Of a stretch of DNA of 64,000 nucleotides, positions 53,007 to 62,967 are shown piece by piece. Source of the DNA: Metabacillus niabensis (GTDB lineage Bacteria > Bacillota > Bacilli > Bacillales > Bacillaceae); NCBI RefSeq assembly GCF_020524345.1, contig NZ_JAIVLH010000006.1, positions 1-64,000 of the forward strand, written 5' to 3'. Every line of letters starts with the position of its first letter. The stretch's first letter is position 1. The notes beneath the pieces are model-generated. The model worked only from the letters and a program-made list of their open reading frames with translations. It was not told the DNA's origin and did no database searches. A program made the position numbers and the translations under genes.

Positions 53007-55076
53007 TCAATCCCACCATTTAAACTTATCAAGCCAGCTTTCTTTTTCCTTCTGATCAGAGGACTGTTCCGCTTCCGAAGCTTCACCATCACTCATATGT
53101 TCTTCACAATACTCAGTCGGCTCAGTGCCTTCAATAAAATACGTGAGACGCTTCGTTGGGCAGCCCTTTGTGGCGAGCTTTCCGCTGGCAGGATTAATAT
53201 AAACCCCGACAACCCCATCCGGTGGGCGAAAAGCTTTTACAGATTGATCATCTAATGCTTCCTCCATAAAGGTGGACCATATTTCCTTCGCATAGCCGCG
53301 TTCTTGAACAAGGTTGATCGTTTTTCCTTTGTCATACCCTGTCCAAACACCGACGGCAAGTTGTGGGGCAAATCCAATCATCCAGCTGTCTGATGAGGTT
53401 GTACCTGATTTGCCTGCATAGTCCCGGGTGAGGGAGTCAGCAATGCTGTGACCTGTAACAGATGTATAATCATTTAATGTTGTATCAAACATTCCTTTCA
53501 TCATGTGTGTCGTGACGAAGGCTGCTTGTTCGTCTAATACTTGCTCTTTTGACTGTTTCGATTCGTAGATGACATTTCCAGCAGTGTCTTCAATTTTTGT
53601 CACAAAAGTAGGTTCAACTTTTTTTCCTCCATTACCCAGCATTCCGTACGCATTGACCATGTCAATCAAACGGACAGGAGACGTACCTAATGCAGCTGAA
53701 GGATTTTTCTTTATACCTGTGCTCAGTCCAAGGAGTTTCCCTGTTTTGATAAGCTCCTCCATCCCGATAAACATATGTGTTTTCACGGCATAAATATTGT
53801 CAGACAGAGCGATGGCTTGAAGCATTGTAATAAAGTCGTTCGCATAATAGTCGTTATAATTACTCGGTTTATAGGATGCTTTTCCATCATCATAGGTAAA
53901 TGAAGTTGGTTCACTTTTCATCTCGGTAGATGGTGTAAAGCCGTTCATAATCGCAGAGTAGTAAAGAAAAGGCTTAATCGTTGAACCCGGCTGCCTTTTT
54001 GCCTGAGTAGCACGATTGAAAGGACTTTCCTCATAATTACGTCCACCGATTAATGCCCGAACATAACCGTTCTTAGGATCCATCACAACAACACCTGTTT
54101 GAATGTCAGAGGACTCATCAATCGTTTCTCCAACCGTTTCTTCAGCAAGCTTTTGCATGTCTGCATCCAATGTTGTATAAATCTTTAACCCTTTGGTTTG
54201 AATAGCTTGTGTGTCTATGTCTAACTTCTCTGAAATCTCACTTAGCATTGCATCCTGGAAATATGGGGCTAATCTTGGTTGAACAGTGTCTGTTTTCTTT
54301 TTATACATAAGCTCTGCTGTGAGTGCTGATTGGAATTGCTTTTCCGTAATATACCCTTCATTTTTCATCATTTTTAAAATGATTTCTTGTCTTTCTTCTG
54401 CTTTTTCCCTGTTTGCGTAAGGAGAATAGAGGGTTGGTCCCTTTGGAATGCCTGCAAGCATGGCAGCTTCAGCAAGGGTTAAGTCACTTGAACTTTTTCC
54501 AAAGTAATATTTAGCTGCTGCTTCAATTCCATAAACTCCATGTCCGTAATAGATGGTGTTTAAATATCCTTCTAAAATCCGGTCCTTGCTGTAGTTTTGC
54601 TCCAATCGAATGGTATATAATGCTTCATTCGCTTTACGCTGCCATGTTTTTTCATGCTCTAAAAATAAATTTCGGGCGTATTGCTGGGTTATCGTACTGG
54701 CACCCTGTACCTTTGCCATAGCTTTTAAGTCAGCTAATGCAGCACCTGCTATTCGTTTATAATCAAAACCATCATGTTGGTAAAAACTTCGATCTTCTAT
54801 TGCGATGGTTGCTTCACGGACATGTGGGGAAATATGATCAATATCAACCCAGTACCGTTTTTGACCATTATGCAATTCACCTATTTTTGACCCATCACTT
54901 GCATAAATGAGAGTTGATTGTGGAACTGATAAAGAAGGAGGTCCCAGCCACTTTGCATATAACACAATACTTAAAATAATCGTTGAAAAAAGTACTAAAC
55001 ATAATAAACTTATAAAAATAAGTGCCCGTACTGTTTTAAGGGTGATGCGTAAACGTCTAGGTGTCATCACATCCAT
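53007..55076 (-). CDS. pbpG: Class A penicillin-binding protein PbpG
   Basis: A 689-aa bifunctional peptidoglycan synthase, near the 691 aa of B. subtilis PbpG (YwhE), a sporulation-time enzyme. One membrane anchor (about 15-45) precedes the glycosyltransferase 51 domain (AIEDRSFYQHDGFDYKRI, GASTITQQYARNLFL) and the transpeptidase domain with SxxK in PGSTIKPFLYYS, SDN in LSDNIYAVK and KSGTT in AGKSGTTSSDSW. ATG 55076 follows AGGAGG with 8 nt; a GTG at 55085 overlaps that site. The acidic tail ends with a Trp-rich KFKWWD. Confidence 0.93.
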   Translation of the reverse strand: MDVMTPRRLRITLKTVRALIFISLLCLVLFSTIILSIVLYAKWLGPPSLSVPQSTLIYASDGSKIGELHNGQKRYWVDIDHISPHVREATIAIEDRSFYQHDGFDYKRIAGAALADLKAMAKVQGASTITQQYARNLFLEHEKTWQRKANEALYTIRLEQNYSKDRILEGYLNTIYYGHGVYGIEAAAKYYFGKSSSDLTLAEAAMLAGIPKGPTLYSPYANREKAEERQEIILKMMKNEGYITEKQFQSALTAELMYKKKTDTVQPRLAPYFQDAMLSEISEKLDIDTQAIQTKGLKIYTTLDADMQKLAEETVGETIDESSDIQTGVVVMDPKNGYVRALIGGRNYEESPFNRATQAKRQPGSTIKPFLYYSAIMNGFTPSTEMKSEPTSFTYDDGKASYKPSNYNDYYANDFITMLQAIALSDNIYAVKTHMFIGMEELIKTGKLLGLSTGIKKNPSAALGTSPVRLIDMVNAYGMLGNGGKKVEPTFVTKIEDTAGNVIYESKQSKEQVLDEQAAFVTTHMMKGMFDTTLNDYTSVTGHSIADSLTRDYAGKSGTTSSDSWMIGFAPQLAVGVWTGYDKGKTINLVQERGYAKEIWSTFMEEALDDQSVKAFRPPDGVVGVYINPASGKLATKGCPTKRLTYFIEGTEPTEYCEEHMSDGEASEAEQSSDQKEKESWLDKFKWWD

Positions 55077-55193
55077 GAAGCTCACCTCCTATATTCGTCA
55101 TGAAAGACATACTGTTAGCCATTATGAGTTTTTTATCAGAATTTTAAACATTTTAAACAAAATTAATAGATTTTTTTCTCATTTTCTGCTATA

Positions 55194-55259
55194 AGGGACA
55201 AGGGGACAGGTTCCGTGTCCCATAATGAACGGGACAGGGGACCTGTCCCTCTGTCCCAG
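55194..55259. repeat. Family C nested palindrome, copy 1
   Basis: GGGACAAGGGGACAGGTTCC, GTGTCCCATAATGAACGGGAC, then GGGGACCTGTCCCTCTGTCCCA. The two halves can pair along most of their length. It lies immediately before the speE ribosome binding site. Confidence 0.85.
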
Positions 55260-55278
55260 TTTTGAAAGGATGATTATA

Positions 55279-56109
55279 ATGAGTGAGTTATGGTATACAG
55301 AGAAGCAAACGAAAAATTTTGGGATTACGTTAAAAGTTAAGCAAACGTTACATACAGAACAAACTGATTTTCAGTACTTAGAAATGGTGGAAACAGAAGA
55401 GTTCGGAAACATGTTGTTCCTTGATGGTATGGTGATGACTTCACAGAAGGACGAGTTCGTTTATCACGAGATGGTGGCACATGTGCCTTTATTTACACAC
55501 CCAAACCCTGAGAATGTTCTAGTAGTTGGCGGTGGAGACGGTGGTGTTATTCGTGAAGTGTTAAAACACCCACAAGTGAAAAAAGCGACACTTGTTGATA
55601 TCGATGGTAAAGTAATCGAGTATTCTAAAAAGTACCTTCCTGAAATTGCTGGAAAACTTGACGATCCTCGCGTGGAAGTAAAAGTAGGCGACGGCTTCAT
55701 GCATATCGCGGAAAGCGAAAATGAATATGATGTGATTATGGTTGATTCTACAGAACCAATGGGACCTGCAGTTAACCTATTTACTAAAGGCTTCTATGCA
55801 GGTATCTCCAAAGCACTAAAAGAAGACGGTGTGTTCGTTGCTCAAACGGACAACCCTTGGTTTACACCGGAATTAATCACAAATGTTCAACGTGACGTGA
55901 AAGAGATATTCCCAATCACACGCCTATACACAGCGAACATTCCAACATACCCAAGCGGTCTATGGACTTTCACAATTGGTTCAAAAAAATACGATCCACT
56001 AGAAGTAAGTGAAGATCGCTTCCATGAAATTGAAACAAAATACTACACAAAAGAATTACACAAAGCTTGCTTTGTATTACCTAAATTTGTAAGTGATTTA
56101 ATTAAATAA
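55279..56109 (+). CDS. speE: Spermidine synthase
   Basis: A 276-aa aminopropyltransferase, identical in length to B. subtilis SpeE. It makes spermidine from putrescine and decarboxylated S-adenosylmethionine. Substrate motif is [17 protein letters not shown], with the catalytic Asp region DSTEPMGPA, and [20 protein letters not shown] at the active-site entry. ATG 55279 follows AAAGGA; a frame from 55225 lies in the palindromic repeat and is rejected. It is 60 bp before speB, with a hairpin between them. Confidence 0.96.
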   Translation: MSELWYTEKQTKNFGITLKVKQTLHTEQTDFQYLEMVETEEFGNMLFLDGMVMTSQKDEFVYHEMVAHVPLFTHPNPENVLVVGGGDGGVIREVLKHPQVKKATLVDIDGKVIEYSKKYLPEIAGKLDDPRVEVKVGDGFMHIAESENEYDVIMVDSTEPMGPAVNLFTKGFYAGISKALKEDGVFVAQTDNPWFTPELITNVQRDVKEIFPITRLYTANIPTYPSGLWTFTIGSKKYDPLEVSEDRFHEIETKYYTKELHKACFVLPKFVSDLIK

Positions 56110-56117
56110 TTTTGAAA

Positions 56118-56153
56118 TAAAAAGTGAGAGAAGGGAAATCTCTCACTTTTTGA
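56118..56153 (+). terminator. Hairpin between speE and speB (attenuator-like)
   Basis: AAAAAGTGAGAGA, loop AGGGAAA, TCTCTCACTTTTT. It should cut part of the transcription into speB. Confidence 0.8.
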
Positions 56154-56169
56154 ATGGAGGTAATAATTA

Positions 56170-57048
56170 ATGAAATTTGATGAAGCTTATTCAGGTAATG
56201 TATTTATTAAAAGCCATCCTAACTATGAAGAAAGTGAAGCTGTTATCTACGGCATGCCGATGGATTGGACAGTAAGCTATCGCCCGGGTTCCCGTTTCGG
56301 CCCTGCGCGCATTCGCGAAGTATCAATTGGTCTTGAGGAATACAGCCCTTACTTAGATCGTGAGTTAGAGGAAGTAAAATACTTTGATGCAGGAGATATT
56401 CCATTGCCATTTGGAAACCCGCAGCGAAGCATCGACATGATTGAGGAATATATTGATCAACTGCTTGCAGATGATAAATATCCGTTGGGAATGGGAGGAG
56501 AACACCTTGTATCATGGCCTGTTATGAAAGCTATGTATAAAAAATACCCTGATCTTGCGATAATTCACTTTGATGCTCATACAGACCTTCGTGATGACTA
56601 TGAAGGAGAACCACTTTCCCACTCAACACCAATTAAAAAGATCGCTAATTTAATTGGACCAACAAATGTATTTTCTTTCGGAATCCGCTCAGGAATGAAG
56701 GAAGAATTCCAATGGGCAAAAGAAGTGGGCATGCACATTTCAAAATTTGAAGTGCTAGAGCCATTAAAAGAAGTGCTGCCAAAGCTGGCAGGACGTCCTG
56801 TCTACCTAACGATTGATATCGACGTTCTTGACCCGGCGCACGCCCCAGGAACAGGTACAGTAGACGCTGGTGGTATTACATCAAAAGAGCTTCTTGCATC
56901 TATTCATGAGATCGCAAAATCAGATATACGTGTTGTAGGTTCTGACTTAGTAGAGGTTGCGCCAATTTATGATCACTCTGAACAAACAGCGAACACAGCA
57001 AGTAAAATTATAAGAGAAATGATTTTAGGATTAGTGCAGAAAAAATAG
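56170..57048 (+). CDS. speB: Agmatinase
   Basis: A 292-aa ureohydrolase that splits agmatine into putrescine and urea, giving the substrate of SpeE. The dimanganese centre ligands are seen in GGEHLVSWP, HFDAHTDLRDDY and DIDVLDPAHAPGTGT. Length is close to B. subtilis SpeB (290 aa). GGAGG precedes ATG 56170. With speE it completes spermidine formation from arginine-derived agmatine. Confidence 0.95.
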   Translation: MKFDEAYSGNVFIKSHPNYEESEAVIYGMPMDWTVSYRPGSRFGPARIREVSIGLEEYSPYLDRELEEVKYFDAGDIPLPFGNPQRSIDMIEEYIDQLLADDKYPLGMGGEHLVSWPVMKAMYKKYPDLAIIHFDAHTDLRDDYEGEPLSHSTPIKKIANLIGPTNVFSFGIRSGMKEEFQWAKEVGMHISKFEVLEPLKEVLPKLAGRPVYLTIDIDVLDPAHAPGTGTVDAGGITSKELLASIHEIAKSDIRVVGSDLVEVAPIYDHSEQTANTASKIIREMILGLVQKK

Positions 57049-57058
57049 ACAGATTGGA

Positions 57059-57088
57059 AGTCTGGTACTTGATGTATCAGGCTTTTTT
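57059..57088 (+). terminator. Terminator after speB
   Basis: AGTCTGGTAC, loop TTGAT, GTATCAGGCT (10 bp including G-T pairs), then TTTTTC. Confidence 0.82.
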
Positions 57089-57393
57089 CATTGAAAAAAT
57101 TGTAACAATACCGATATATATGTAAAGAAACAGGCTTTTTAAAAACCTTGTCAACATGATGTTTTGACCAAAATAGTGGGTGGTTTTCCAACTATTAGGA
57201 CATTTGGTGAAAGTGCCGCTTCTGCTAGTAAATCGGTGAAAACATTGATAGATTCCGAGACTTAAGTCAATCCACATAAGACCATCTACCTATAATGGTG
57301 ACCAACTGTTAAAATTATCCTCAAATATGACAAAAAAACACATGTTACGATTGTCTCGTCAGCACATGAGTTGATAAGGAGGATGACATATAC
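57089..57393. other. Upstream region of the CAP-domain gene
   Basis: About 305 bp. TATAAT at 57291-57296 is a possible -10 with a poor -35. No small gene or repeat seen. Confidence 0.35.
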
Positions 57394-58104
57394 ATGAAGA
57401 AAAAAATCATTTTATCAGTTGTAGCAGGTGCGGCTCTATTAATGGCAAATCCACTTGCACAAAAAGCAGATGCTGCTTCAAACACAACACAAGCAAAAGT
57501 CTATTACTATCAATCAGGTAATCTAGACCAAGAACAAATCAATGAATTCATTAAAAAATATTTCAGCAACTATCAGAAATCTACTATTCAAAAAGAAGTA
57601 GAAGCACCAAAAGAAGAACAAACACAAACTGAGCAGCAGCCAGCAACCGAACAACCAGCAACCGGGCAACCTGCTCAACAGCAACCGGCACAAACAGAAG
57701 AAACAAACGAACAAGCTAGCTATCAATTAAGTCAGTATGAACAGCAAGTCGTTGATTTAACTAACCAAGAGCGTGCAAAGCAAGGACTTCCAGCTTTAAA
57801 GGTAGACCTTGAATTAAGTAAAGTGGCACGTGAAAAATCACTAGATATGCAAAAGAATAACTACTTTTCACATACAAGCCCAACATATGGTTCACCATTT
57901 GACATGATGAAACAGTTTGGCATCTCATATAAAGCAGCGGGCGAAAACATCGCCAAAGGCCAACGTACTCCACAAGAAGTCGTTAACGCATGGATGAACA
58001 GCTCAGGCCACCGCCAAAACATCCTAAGCTCAAACTTCACTCACATCGGAGTAGGCTACGTAGCGGAAGGTAACTACTGGACTCAACAATTTATCGGAAA
58101 ATAA
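57394..58104 (+). CDS. Secreted CAP-domain protein (YkwD-like)
   Basis: A 236-aa exported protein. A signal peptide (KKKIILSVVAGAALLMANPLAQKADAA) ends near residue 28; a Gln/Pro/Thr-rich linker follows (about 70-105); the CAP/SCP domain spans about 110-236 with LTNQERAKQGLPALKVD, NYFSHTSP, AGENIAKGQ and SSGHRQNILSSNFTHIGVGY. CAP proteins in Bacillus are found in spores and medium; activity is unknown. GGAGG precedes ATG 57394. A strong terminator follows. Confidence 0.9.
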   Translation: MKKKIILSVVAGAALLMANPLAQKADAASNTTQAKVYYYQSGNLDQEQINEFIKKYFSNYQKSTIQKEVEAPKEEQTQTEQQPATEQPATGQPAQQQPAQTEETNEQASYQLSQYEQQVVDLTNQERAKQGLPALKVDLELSKVAREKSLDMQKNNYFSHTSPTYGSPFDMMKQFGISYKAAGENIAKGQRTPQEVVNAWMNSSGHRQNILSSNFTHIGVGYVAEGNYWTQQFIGK

Positions 58105-58106
58105 TA

Positions 58107-58147
58107 AGAAAAAGCGGCTAATCCTTGTATAGGATTAGCCGCTTTTT
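58107..58147 (+). terminator. Terminator after the CAP-domain gene
   Basis: AAAAAGCGGCTAATCC, loop TTGTATA, GGATTAGCCGCTTTTT. Confidence 0.93.
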
Positions 58148-58153
58148 GTCGTA

Positions 58154-58230
58154 ATTGGGACAGGGGGACAGGTACCGTGTCCCGTAATAAAATGGAAAAT
58201 CGGGACGAGGAACCTGTCCCTCCGTCCCAA
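58154..58230. repeat. Family C nested palindrome, copy 2
   Basis: TTGGGACAGGGGGACAGGT and ACCTGTCCCTCCGTCCCAA are inverted around CCGTGTCCC and GGGACGAGG. Same design as copy 1, 75 bp before ywiB. Confidence 0.87.
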
Positions 58231-58304
58231 ACACCTCTTGCGCAGTTGCATTTGGTTCTTTATACTATTAAAGTTAAAGGAAATGATGGGAAGGGAGTGT
58301 CGAT

Positions 58305-58736
58305 ATGTCAGAAAGCACGCCTATTCAAATCCATGTTTTATCTGAAATCTGTAAAGAGCATGAACAAGATAAAGAAATAATTGAAATGAACACAACAGGA
58401 GAGCAATTTCTAAAGGGTAACACTGTTTACCTGCGATATGGTGAAGATCATGAACTTGGATCTGTTAAAACGACAGTGAAAATCGTACCTGGAGAAGTCA
58501 TGGTCATGCGATCAGGGGCCGTTACAATGAAACAGCGGTTCATTCAAGGACAAAAAACGATGACAGATTATGCGACACCTTTTGGTAAACTTCAGCTTGA
58601 AATCAACACCAACTCATTAACAATAGATAAAACAGAGCTTGAAGATAGGCTCGTTATTTTATATGATTTGCAAATAGACGAAAAAGAGAAACATGTACAT
58701 AAGTTGATGATCACATACAAGGAGGATAAAAAATGA
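58305..58736 (+). CDS. ywiB: DUF1934 protein YwiB
   Basis: A 143-aa beta-rich, lipocalin-like soluble protein that precedes argS in Bacillus (YwiB, 142 aa). Typical strings: [37 protein letters not shown] and [16 protein letters not shown]. It overlaps the argS start by 4 bp (ATGA), so the two are translationally coupled. Role unknown. Confidence 0.88.
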   Translation: MSESTPIQIHVLSEICKEHEQDKEIIEMNTTGEQFLKGNTVYLRYGEDHELGSVKTTVKIVPGEVMVMRSGAVTMKQRFIQGQKTMTDYATPFGKLQLEINTNSLTIDKTELEDRLVILYDLQIDEKEKHVHKLMITYKEDKK

Positions 58737-60403
58737 ACATCGTTGAGCAAGTAAAAGAACGGTTAAAAGAAGAAATTAAAGCGGCCGTCATAAAAGCCGG
58801 TTTAGCAGAAGAAGCACAGATTCCCGAAGTATTATTAGAGCTTCCTAAGGAAAAAGCACATGGAGATTACGCTACTAACATGGCGATGCAGCTGGCACGT
58901 GTCGCAAAGAAAGCTCCGCGTATGATCGCAGAAGATATTGTGGCAAATTTTGATAAGCAAAAAGGCTCTATTGATAAAATTGAAATCGCTGGTCCTGGTT
59001 TTATTAACTTTTATATGAACAATAGCTATTTAACGGATTTGATTCCATCCATTCTAAAAGCTGGCACAAGCTATGGTGAAACGAATGTGGGCAACAGTGA
59101 AAAAGTACAAGTTGAGTTCGTTTCGGCAAACCCGACCGGTGACCTTCACCTAGGTCACGCACGTGGAGCAGCTGTTGGTGATTCATTATGTAATGTATTA
59201 GCGAAAGCAGGCTATGATGTATCCCGCGAATATTACATTAATGATGCAGGTAACCAAATCAATAATCTGGCTCTATCTGTTGAAGCTCGTTATTTACAAG
59301 CTTTAGGAAAAGAAACGGAAATGCCTGAAGATGGCTATCATGGAGAAGATATCATTGGCATCGGGAAAAAGCTAGCAGAAGAGTACGGCGATAAATTTGT
59401 TGAGCAATCAAGTGAAGAGCGTTTAGCATTCTTCAGAGAATACGGCTTAAAATACGAAATGGCAAAATTAAAACAGGACCTGGAAGAGTTCCGTGTACCT
59501 TTTGACGTATGGTATTCAGAAACATCTCTTTACCATAACGGGAAAATTGACAATGCTCTAGCAGCATTAAAAGAAAAAGGCCATATCTATGAAGAAGAGG
59601 GAGCAACATGGTTCCGTTCGACAACGTTCGGTGATGATAAGGACCGTGTATTAATCAAAAACGATGGCTCTTACACCTATTTAACACCAGATATCGCGTA
59701 TCACAAGGACAAGCTTGACCGCGGCTTCACAAAGCTGATTAACGTATGGGGAGCAGACCACCACGGTTATATTCCACGTATGAAAGCTGCCATTGAAGCG
59801 TTAGGCTATGGCAAAAATACACTTGAAGTGGAAATCATTCAACTTGTTCACCTATACAAAAACGGTGAGAAGATGAAAATGAGCAAACGTACGGGAAAAG
59901 CTGTCACAATGAGAGACTTAATCGAAGAAGTTGGCCTTGATGCAGTACGTTATTTCTTTGCGATGAGAAGTGCGGACACACATATGGACTTTGACCTAGA
60001 TTTAGCGGTATCTAAATCAAACGAAAACCCGGTTTATTACGCGCAATATGCTCATGCACGTATTTGCAGCATGCTGCGCCAAGGGGAAGAACAAGGACTT
60101 TCATATGAAGAGAATCTAAAATTAGATGAAATCACTTCTGAAAAAGAATTCGACTTATTGAAAAAGCTTGGAGAATTCCCGCAAGCTGTCACAGAAGCTG
60201 CGCAAAAACGAATTCCTCACCGTATTACAAATTATATTTATGACTTGGCATCCACACTACACAGCTTCTACAACGCTGAAAAAGTATTGGATCCTGAAAA
60301 TACAGAAAAAAGCCGTGCAAGACTTGGGCTAATGAAGGCAACACAAGTAACACTACAAAATGCGTTAACAATTATTGGGGTATCTGCTCCGGAAAAAATG
60401 TAA
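58733..60403 (+). CDS. argS: Arginyl-tRNA synthetase
   Basis: A 556-aa class I synthetase that charges tRNA-Arg. The N-terminal additional domain (1-110) is followed by the HIGH-type motif [12 protein letters not shown], the KMSKR loop ([14 protein letters not shown]) near residue 385, and a C-terminal anticodon-binding domain ending in SAPEKM. Size equals B. subtilis ArgS. It is coupled to ywiB and ends at a strong terminator. Confidence 0.97.
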   Translation: MNIVEQVKERLKEEIKAAVIKAGLAEEAQIPEVLLELPKEKAHGDYATNMAMQLARVAKKAPRMIAEDIVANFDKQKGSIDKIEIAGPGFINFYMNNSYLTDLIPSILKAGTSYGETNVGNSEKVQVEFVSANPTGDLHLGHARGAAVGDSLCNVLAKAGYDVSREYYINDAGNQINNLALSVEARYLQALGKETEMPEDGYHGEDIIGIGKKLAEEYGDKFVEQSSEERLAFFREYGLKYEMAKLKQDLEEFRVPFDVWYSETSLYHNGKIDNALAALKEKGHIYEEEGATWFRSTTFGDDKDRVLIKNDGSYTYLTPDIAYHKDKLDRGFTKLINVWGADHHGYIPRMKAAIEALGYGKNTLEVEIIQLVHLYKNGEKMKMSKRTGKAVTMRDLIEEVGLDAVRYFFAMRSADTHMDFDLDLAVSKSNENPVYYAQYAHARICSMLRQGEEQGLSYEENLKLDEITSEKEFDLLKKLGEFPQAVTEAAQKRIPHRITNYIYDLASTLHSFYNAEKVLDPENTEKSRARLGLMKATQVTLQNALTIIGVSAPEKM

Positions 60404-60405
60404 AA

Positions 60406-60442
60406 GAAAAACTCAGATGCTGGGAGGCATCTGAGTTTTTTA
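60406..60442 (+). terminator. Terminator after argS
   Basis: AAAAACTCAGATGC, loop TGGGAG, GCATCTGAGTTTTTT. Confidence 0.93.
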
Positions 60443-60490
60443 AGTACGCATGAAATGCGTCGAATAATGTCTAATAGTAAATAAATTTCA

Positions 60491-60580
60491 ATTATCGAAA
60501 ATAAAATCTCAGAATCGTAAATAGTCAGTCCGAAATCGTAAATACACCACTAAAATCGAAAATAAATCCCAAACTCGGCC
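60491..60580. repeat. Array with about 20-bp period, inverted relative to the 52.9-kb array
   Basis: ATCG(A/T)AAATA recurs with its CG at 60496, 60516, 60537, 60557 and 60576. The reverse complement reads CGATTCTGAGATTTTATTTT, nearly the unit of the 52.9-kb array. It lies between convergent argS and uvsE. Confidence 0.85.
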
Positions 60581-60595
60581 TAGCCCGAGTACAAG

Positions 60596-61552
60596 CTACC
60601 ACTGAATCGTAGCCCCACCAATCCGTTTTACCCCGCGAACCCTGGAGATGTCCTCACAAAGCTTCAGTGCCGCTTTATCTTTTTGCTTCGCTTCAATCAT
60701 GAAATCGACATCAACATTCATTTCTTTCAATACCTTCAATAAAGGCATTAAAAAATCAGCGTCTACATAATCAGCATGGCTTCGAAATTCCTTCTCAGAC
60801 TTAGGGGAAGAAACATGAATTTTAGGGTGCAGCCCAACCCATTCCCATGTTGGGAAGATCTTAGGAAGCAGCTCTTCAACCTTTTCATCCTCTTCTTTAT
60901 TCGCCATAAAGTGGTGGTAATCAAAGAGAAGCGGTATGTGCTCCTTCTGGCAAATAGTCAATGTCTCCGAAGTTGTATAGGTTTTATCATCATTTTCGAG
61001 TGTCATTCTCTTTTTGATATGTACAGGCAAGCTTTTTATGTTTTGATAGAAGCGCTCTGTTGCTTTTTGTTTGTCCCCATAAGCACCGCCAACATGGATG
61101 TTAATAATGGCTTCATCCGCAAGACCCATTGCGTCCAGAACATCATAATGATAAGACATGTCGCTAACAGCATTTTCAGTAATATGCTTTTTATCACTCG
61201 TAAATAGTGTAAATTGGTTTGGATGAAAGCTTACACGCAGCTTATATTTTTTCACCAGTGACCCAATTTCCAAAAGAAGTTCCTTAAATGGTGTCCGATA
61301 ATCCCAAAGCACCTCAGGGTGTGTCGCTAATGGAACAATGGATGAGGATAGACGATAGACCCATATTTCGTGGGCAATATTGTAGTGTAGCATCCGTAAT
61401 GTATGTTCCAGGTTTTGCTTTGTGACATATAAAAGCTGGTCATGCCGCTCTTGTTCGTCGAGTTTTTTCCATCGAGTAAACGTTAGGGATTTAGCAGGGG
61501 AGCAGTCCCAAAGGGAAAGTGCATGTGATACATATCCAAATCGAATAATCAT
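60596..61552 (-). CDS. uvsE: UV damage endonuclease UvsE
   Basis: A 318-aa TIM-barrel endonuclease that nicks 5' to UV photoproducts. Opening [55 protein letters not shown] and [14 protein letters not shown] contain metal-binding His, Glu and Asp residues typical of the family. Length matches B. subtilis YwjD/UvsE (320 aa). It is 24 bp after the cardiolipin synthase gene on the same strand and probably cotranscribed with it. Confidence 0.93.
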   Translation of the reverse strand: MIIRFGYVSHALSLWDCSPAKSLTFTRWKKLDEQERHDQLLYVTKQNLEHTLRMLHYNIAHEIWVYRLSSSIVPLATHPEVLWDYRTPFKELLLEIGSLVKKYKLRVSFHPNQFTLFTSDKKHITENAVSDMSYHYDVLDAMGLADEAIINIHVGGAYGDKQKATERFYQNIKSLPVHIKKRMTLENDDKTYTTSETLTICQKEHIPLLFDYHHFMANKEEDEKVEELLPKIFPTWEWVGLHPKIHVSSPKSEKEFRSHADYVDADFLMPLLKVLKEMNVDVDFMIEAKQKDKAALKLCEDISRVRGVKRIGGATIQW

Positions 61553-61576
61553 GGGACTCCTCCTTTGCTGATATTT

Positions 61577-62779
61577 CTATAAAAAATGAGCCACTAATGT
61601 AGCAAACACCTCTTTTATCCGCTGAAAAACCGGTCTCTTTTGATACTTCTCATATGTTAATAATTGTGAGCGACGAAAATCTGTGTAAACAAACTGTTTG
61701 ATCTCTCCAATTAACCTTTTATCGTAAATTAAACAGTTCATTTCATCATTTAAATAAAAGCTTCTTTTATCAAAGTTTGCTGTCCCAATATCACAAAAAT
61801 GGTCATCAATCATAATCATCTTGGCATGATAAAAACCATGGTAAAACTGATAAATTTCACATCCTGCTAACAGAAGGGGGCGGAAGTAAGGAAAAGATGC
61901 TTCCTTCACTAACGGATGATCTTTATTCATGGGTACTGTAATCTTAATCTTTACCCCTCTTGATAAAGCAGCTAACAATTCATTGAGTATTTTTTTCCCG
62001 GGAATAAAATACGGAGAACATATGATAATTTCATATTTTGCGTCTTGGATAAATGAGATAAAATGTTTTTCCAGGTTTTCACCATAGGTTGAAATAAACA
62101 TTTGGGAGCTTTTACCTGCAACCTGTATTGGAAAATACCGCGTTTCCTTCAAGTCATTTTCACCTGTTGAATCAAACCAATCCGTTAAAAATTGCGTCTG
62201 TAAATCTGTCACACCTTCACCTGTTAATTTAAGATGAAAGTCTCTCCAAAACCCAAGCTTTGGATCTTGTCCAATGTATTCCTTACCAATATTAAAACCG
62301 CCTAAATAGCCGATTACACCGTCAATAACGGTAATTTTTCGGTGATTTCGGGCTTGAAGAGTGTAAAAAAGAAACGGAAATTTCGGCTTATGAGTGTAAA
62401 CAACCTTCACACCCTTTTCTTTTAAAAGGTTCATTTTATTTTTTGTTAATTTAGAGCTGCCAACATAATCAATAAGAAGTCTGACTTCAACACCCTGACT
62501 CGCCTTTTCACCTAAAAGAGACAGGAACTCATGGCTAATCTGATCATTTTTTATGATAAAGAATAGCACATGAACACTTTTTCGGCTATTTTTAATGTGT
62601 TCAAACAAGTCTTTGTATAAAGAATCGCCATCGGTGTATAAGGTAATATCACTATTTCTAGGTGGATATTGTGCATATTTAGACTTAAGAAGATGACTTT
62701 TTCGCCCAAGGTGATAATCGACAATACACCAACAAATAATCGCCACTATGATAAAGCTCAAGATGAAAAATAGTTTCAA
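61577..62779 (-). CDS. clsB: Cardiolipin synthase / phospholipase D-family protein YwjE
   Basis: A 400-aa membrane enzyme (YwjE is 398 aa). One N-terminal membrane segment is followed by two PLD motifs: HRKITVIDGVIGYLGGFN and HAKMIMIDDHFCDIGTANFDKRS, both with complete HxKxxxxD. It condenses two phosphatidylglycerol molecules to cardiolipin, or is a close paralogue. TTG 62779 is the start, with AGGAGG 8 nt before. It precedes uvsE. Confidence 0.88.
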   Translation of the reverse strand: MKLFFILSFIIVAIICWCIVDYHLGRKSHLLKSKYAQYPPRNSDITLYTDGDSLYKDLFEHIKNSRKSVHVLFFIIKNDQISHEFLSLLGEKASQGVEVRLLIDYVGSSKLTKNKMNLLKEKGVKVVYTHKPKFPFLFYTLQARNHRKITVIDGVIGYLGGFNIGKEYIGQDPKLGFWRDFHLKLTGEGVTDLQTQFLTDWFDSTGENDLKETRYFPIQVAGKSSQMFISTYGENLEKHFISFIQDAKYEIIICSPYFIPGKKILNELLAALSRGVKIKITVPMNKDHPLVKEASFPYFRPLLLAGCEIYQFYHGFYHAKMIMIDDHFCDIGTANFDKRSFYLNDEMNCLIYDKRLIGEIKQFVYTDFRRSQLLTYEKYQKRPVFQRIKEVFATLVAHFL

Positions 62780-62901
62780 CCCGCATACCTCCTAGCAGCT
62801 TCCTGCACCATTTCATAATAGGTTTTGCGCAACTTCGTATTTTTATGTACATGGCATATTCCATATAGAATAGAATACATTGTACAAAGAAACAAAAGGT
62901 A

Positions 62902-62931
62902 TTGACTGAATGCTCATTCATTTATTATGAT
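62902..62931 (+). promoter_or_regulatory. fadF promoter with FadR-like operator
   Basis: TTGACT, 18-bp spacer, TATGAT. TGACTGAATGCTCATTCA (62903-62920) overlaps the -35 and spacer and fits the FadR box of B. subtilis (TGAATGAMTANTCATTCA) at 16 of 18 positions. Binding would block transcription of fadF. Confidence 0.72.
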
Positions 62932-62967
62932 AAGAGTATAATGAAATGTCTTTTATTAAGAAAAAAG

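Noticed and set aside
52974-53255. 93-aa plus-strand frame opposite the 3' end of pbpG
   Set aside because: Antisense shadow with no translation signals.
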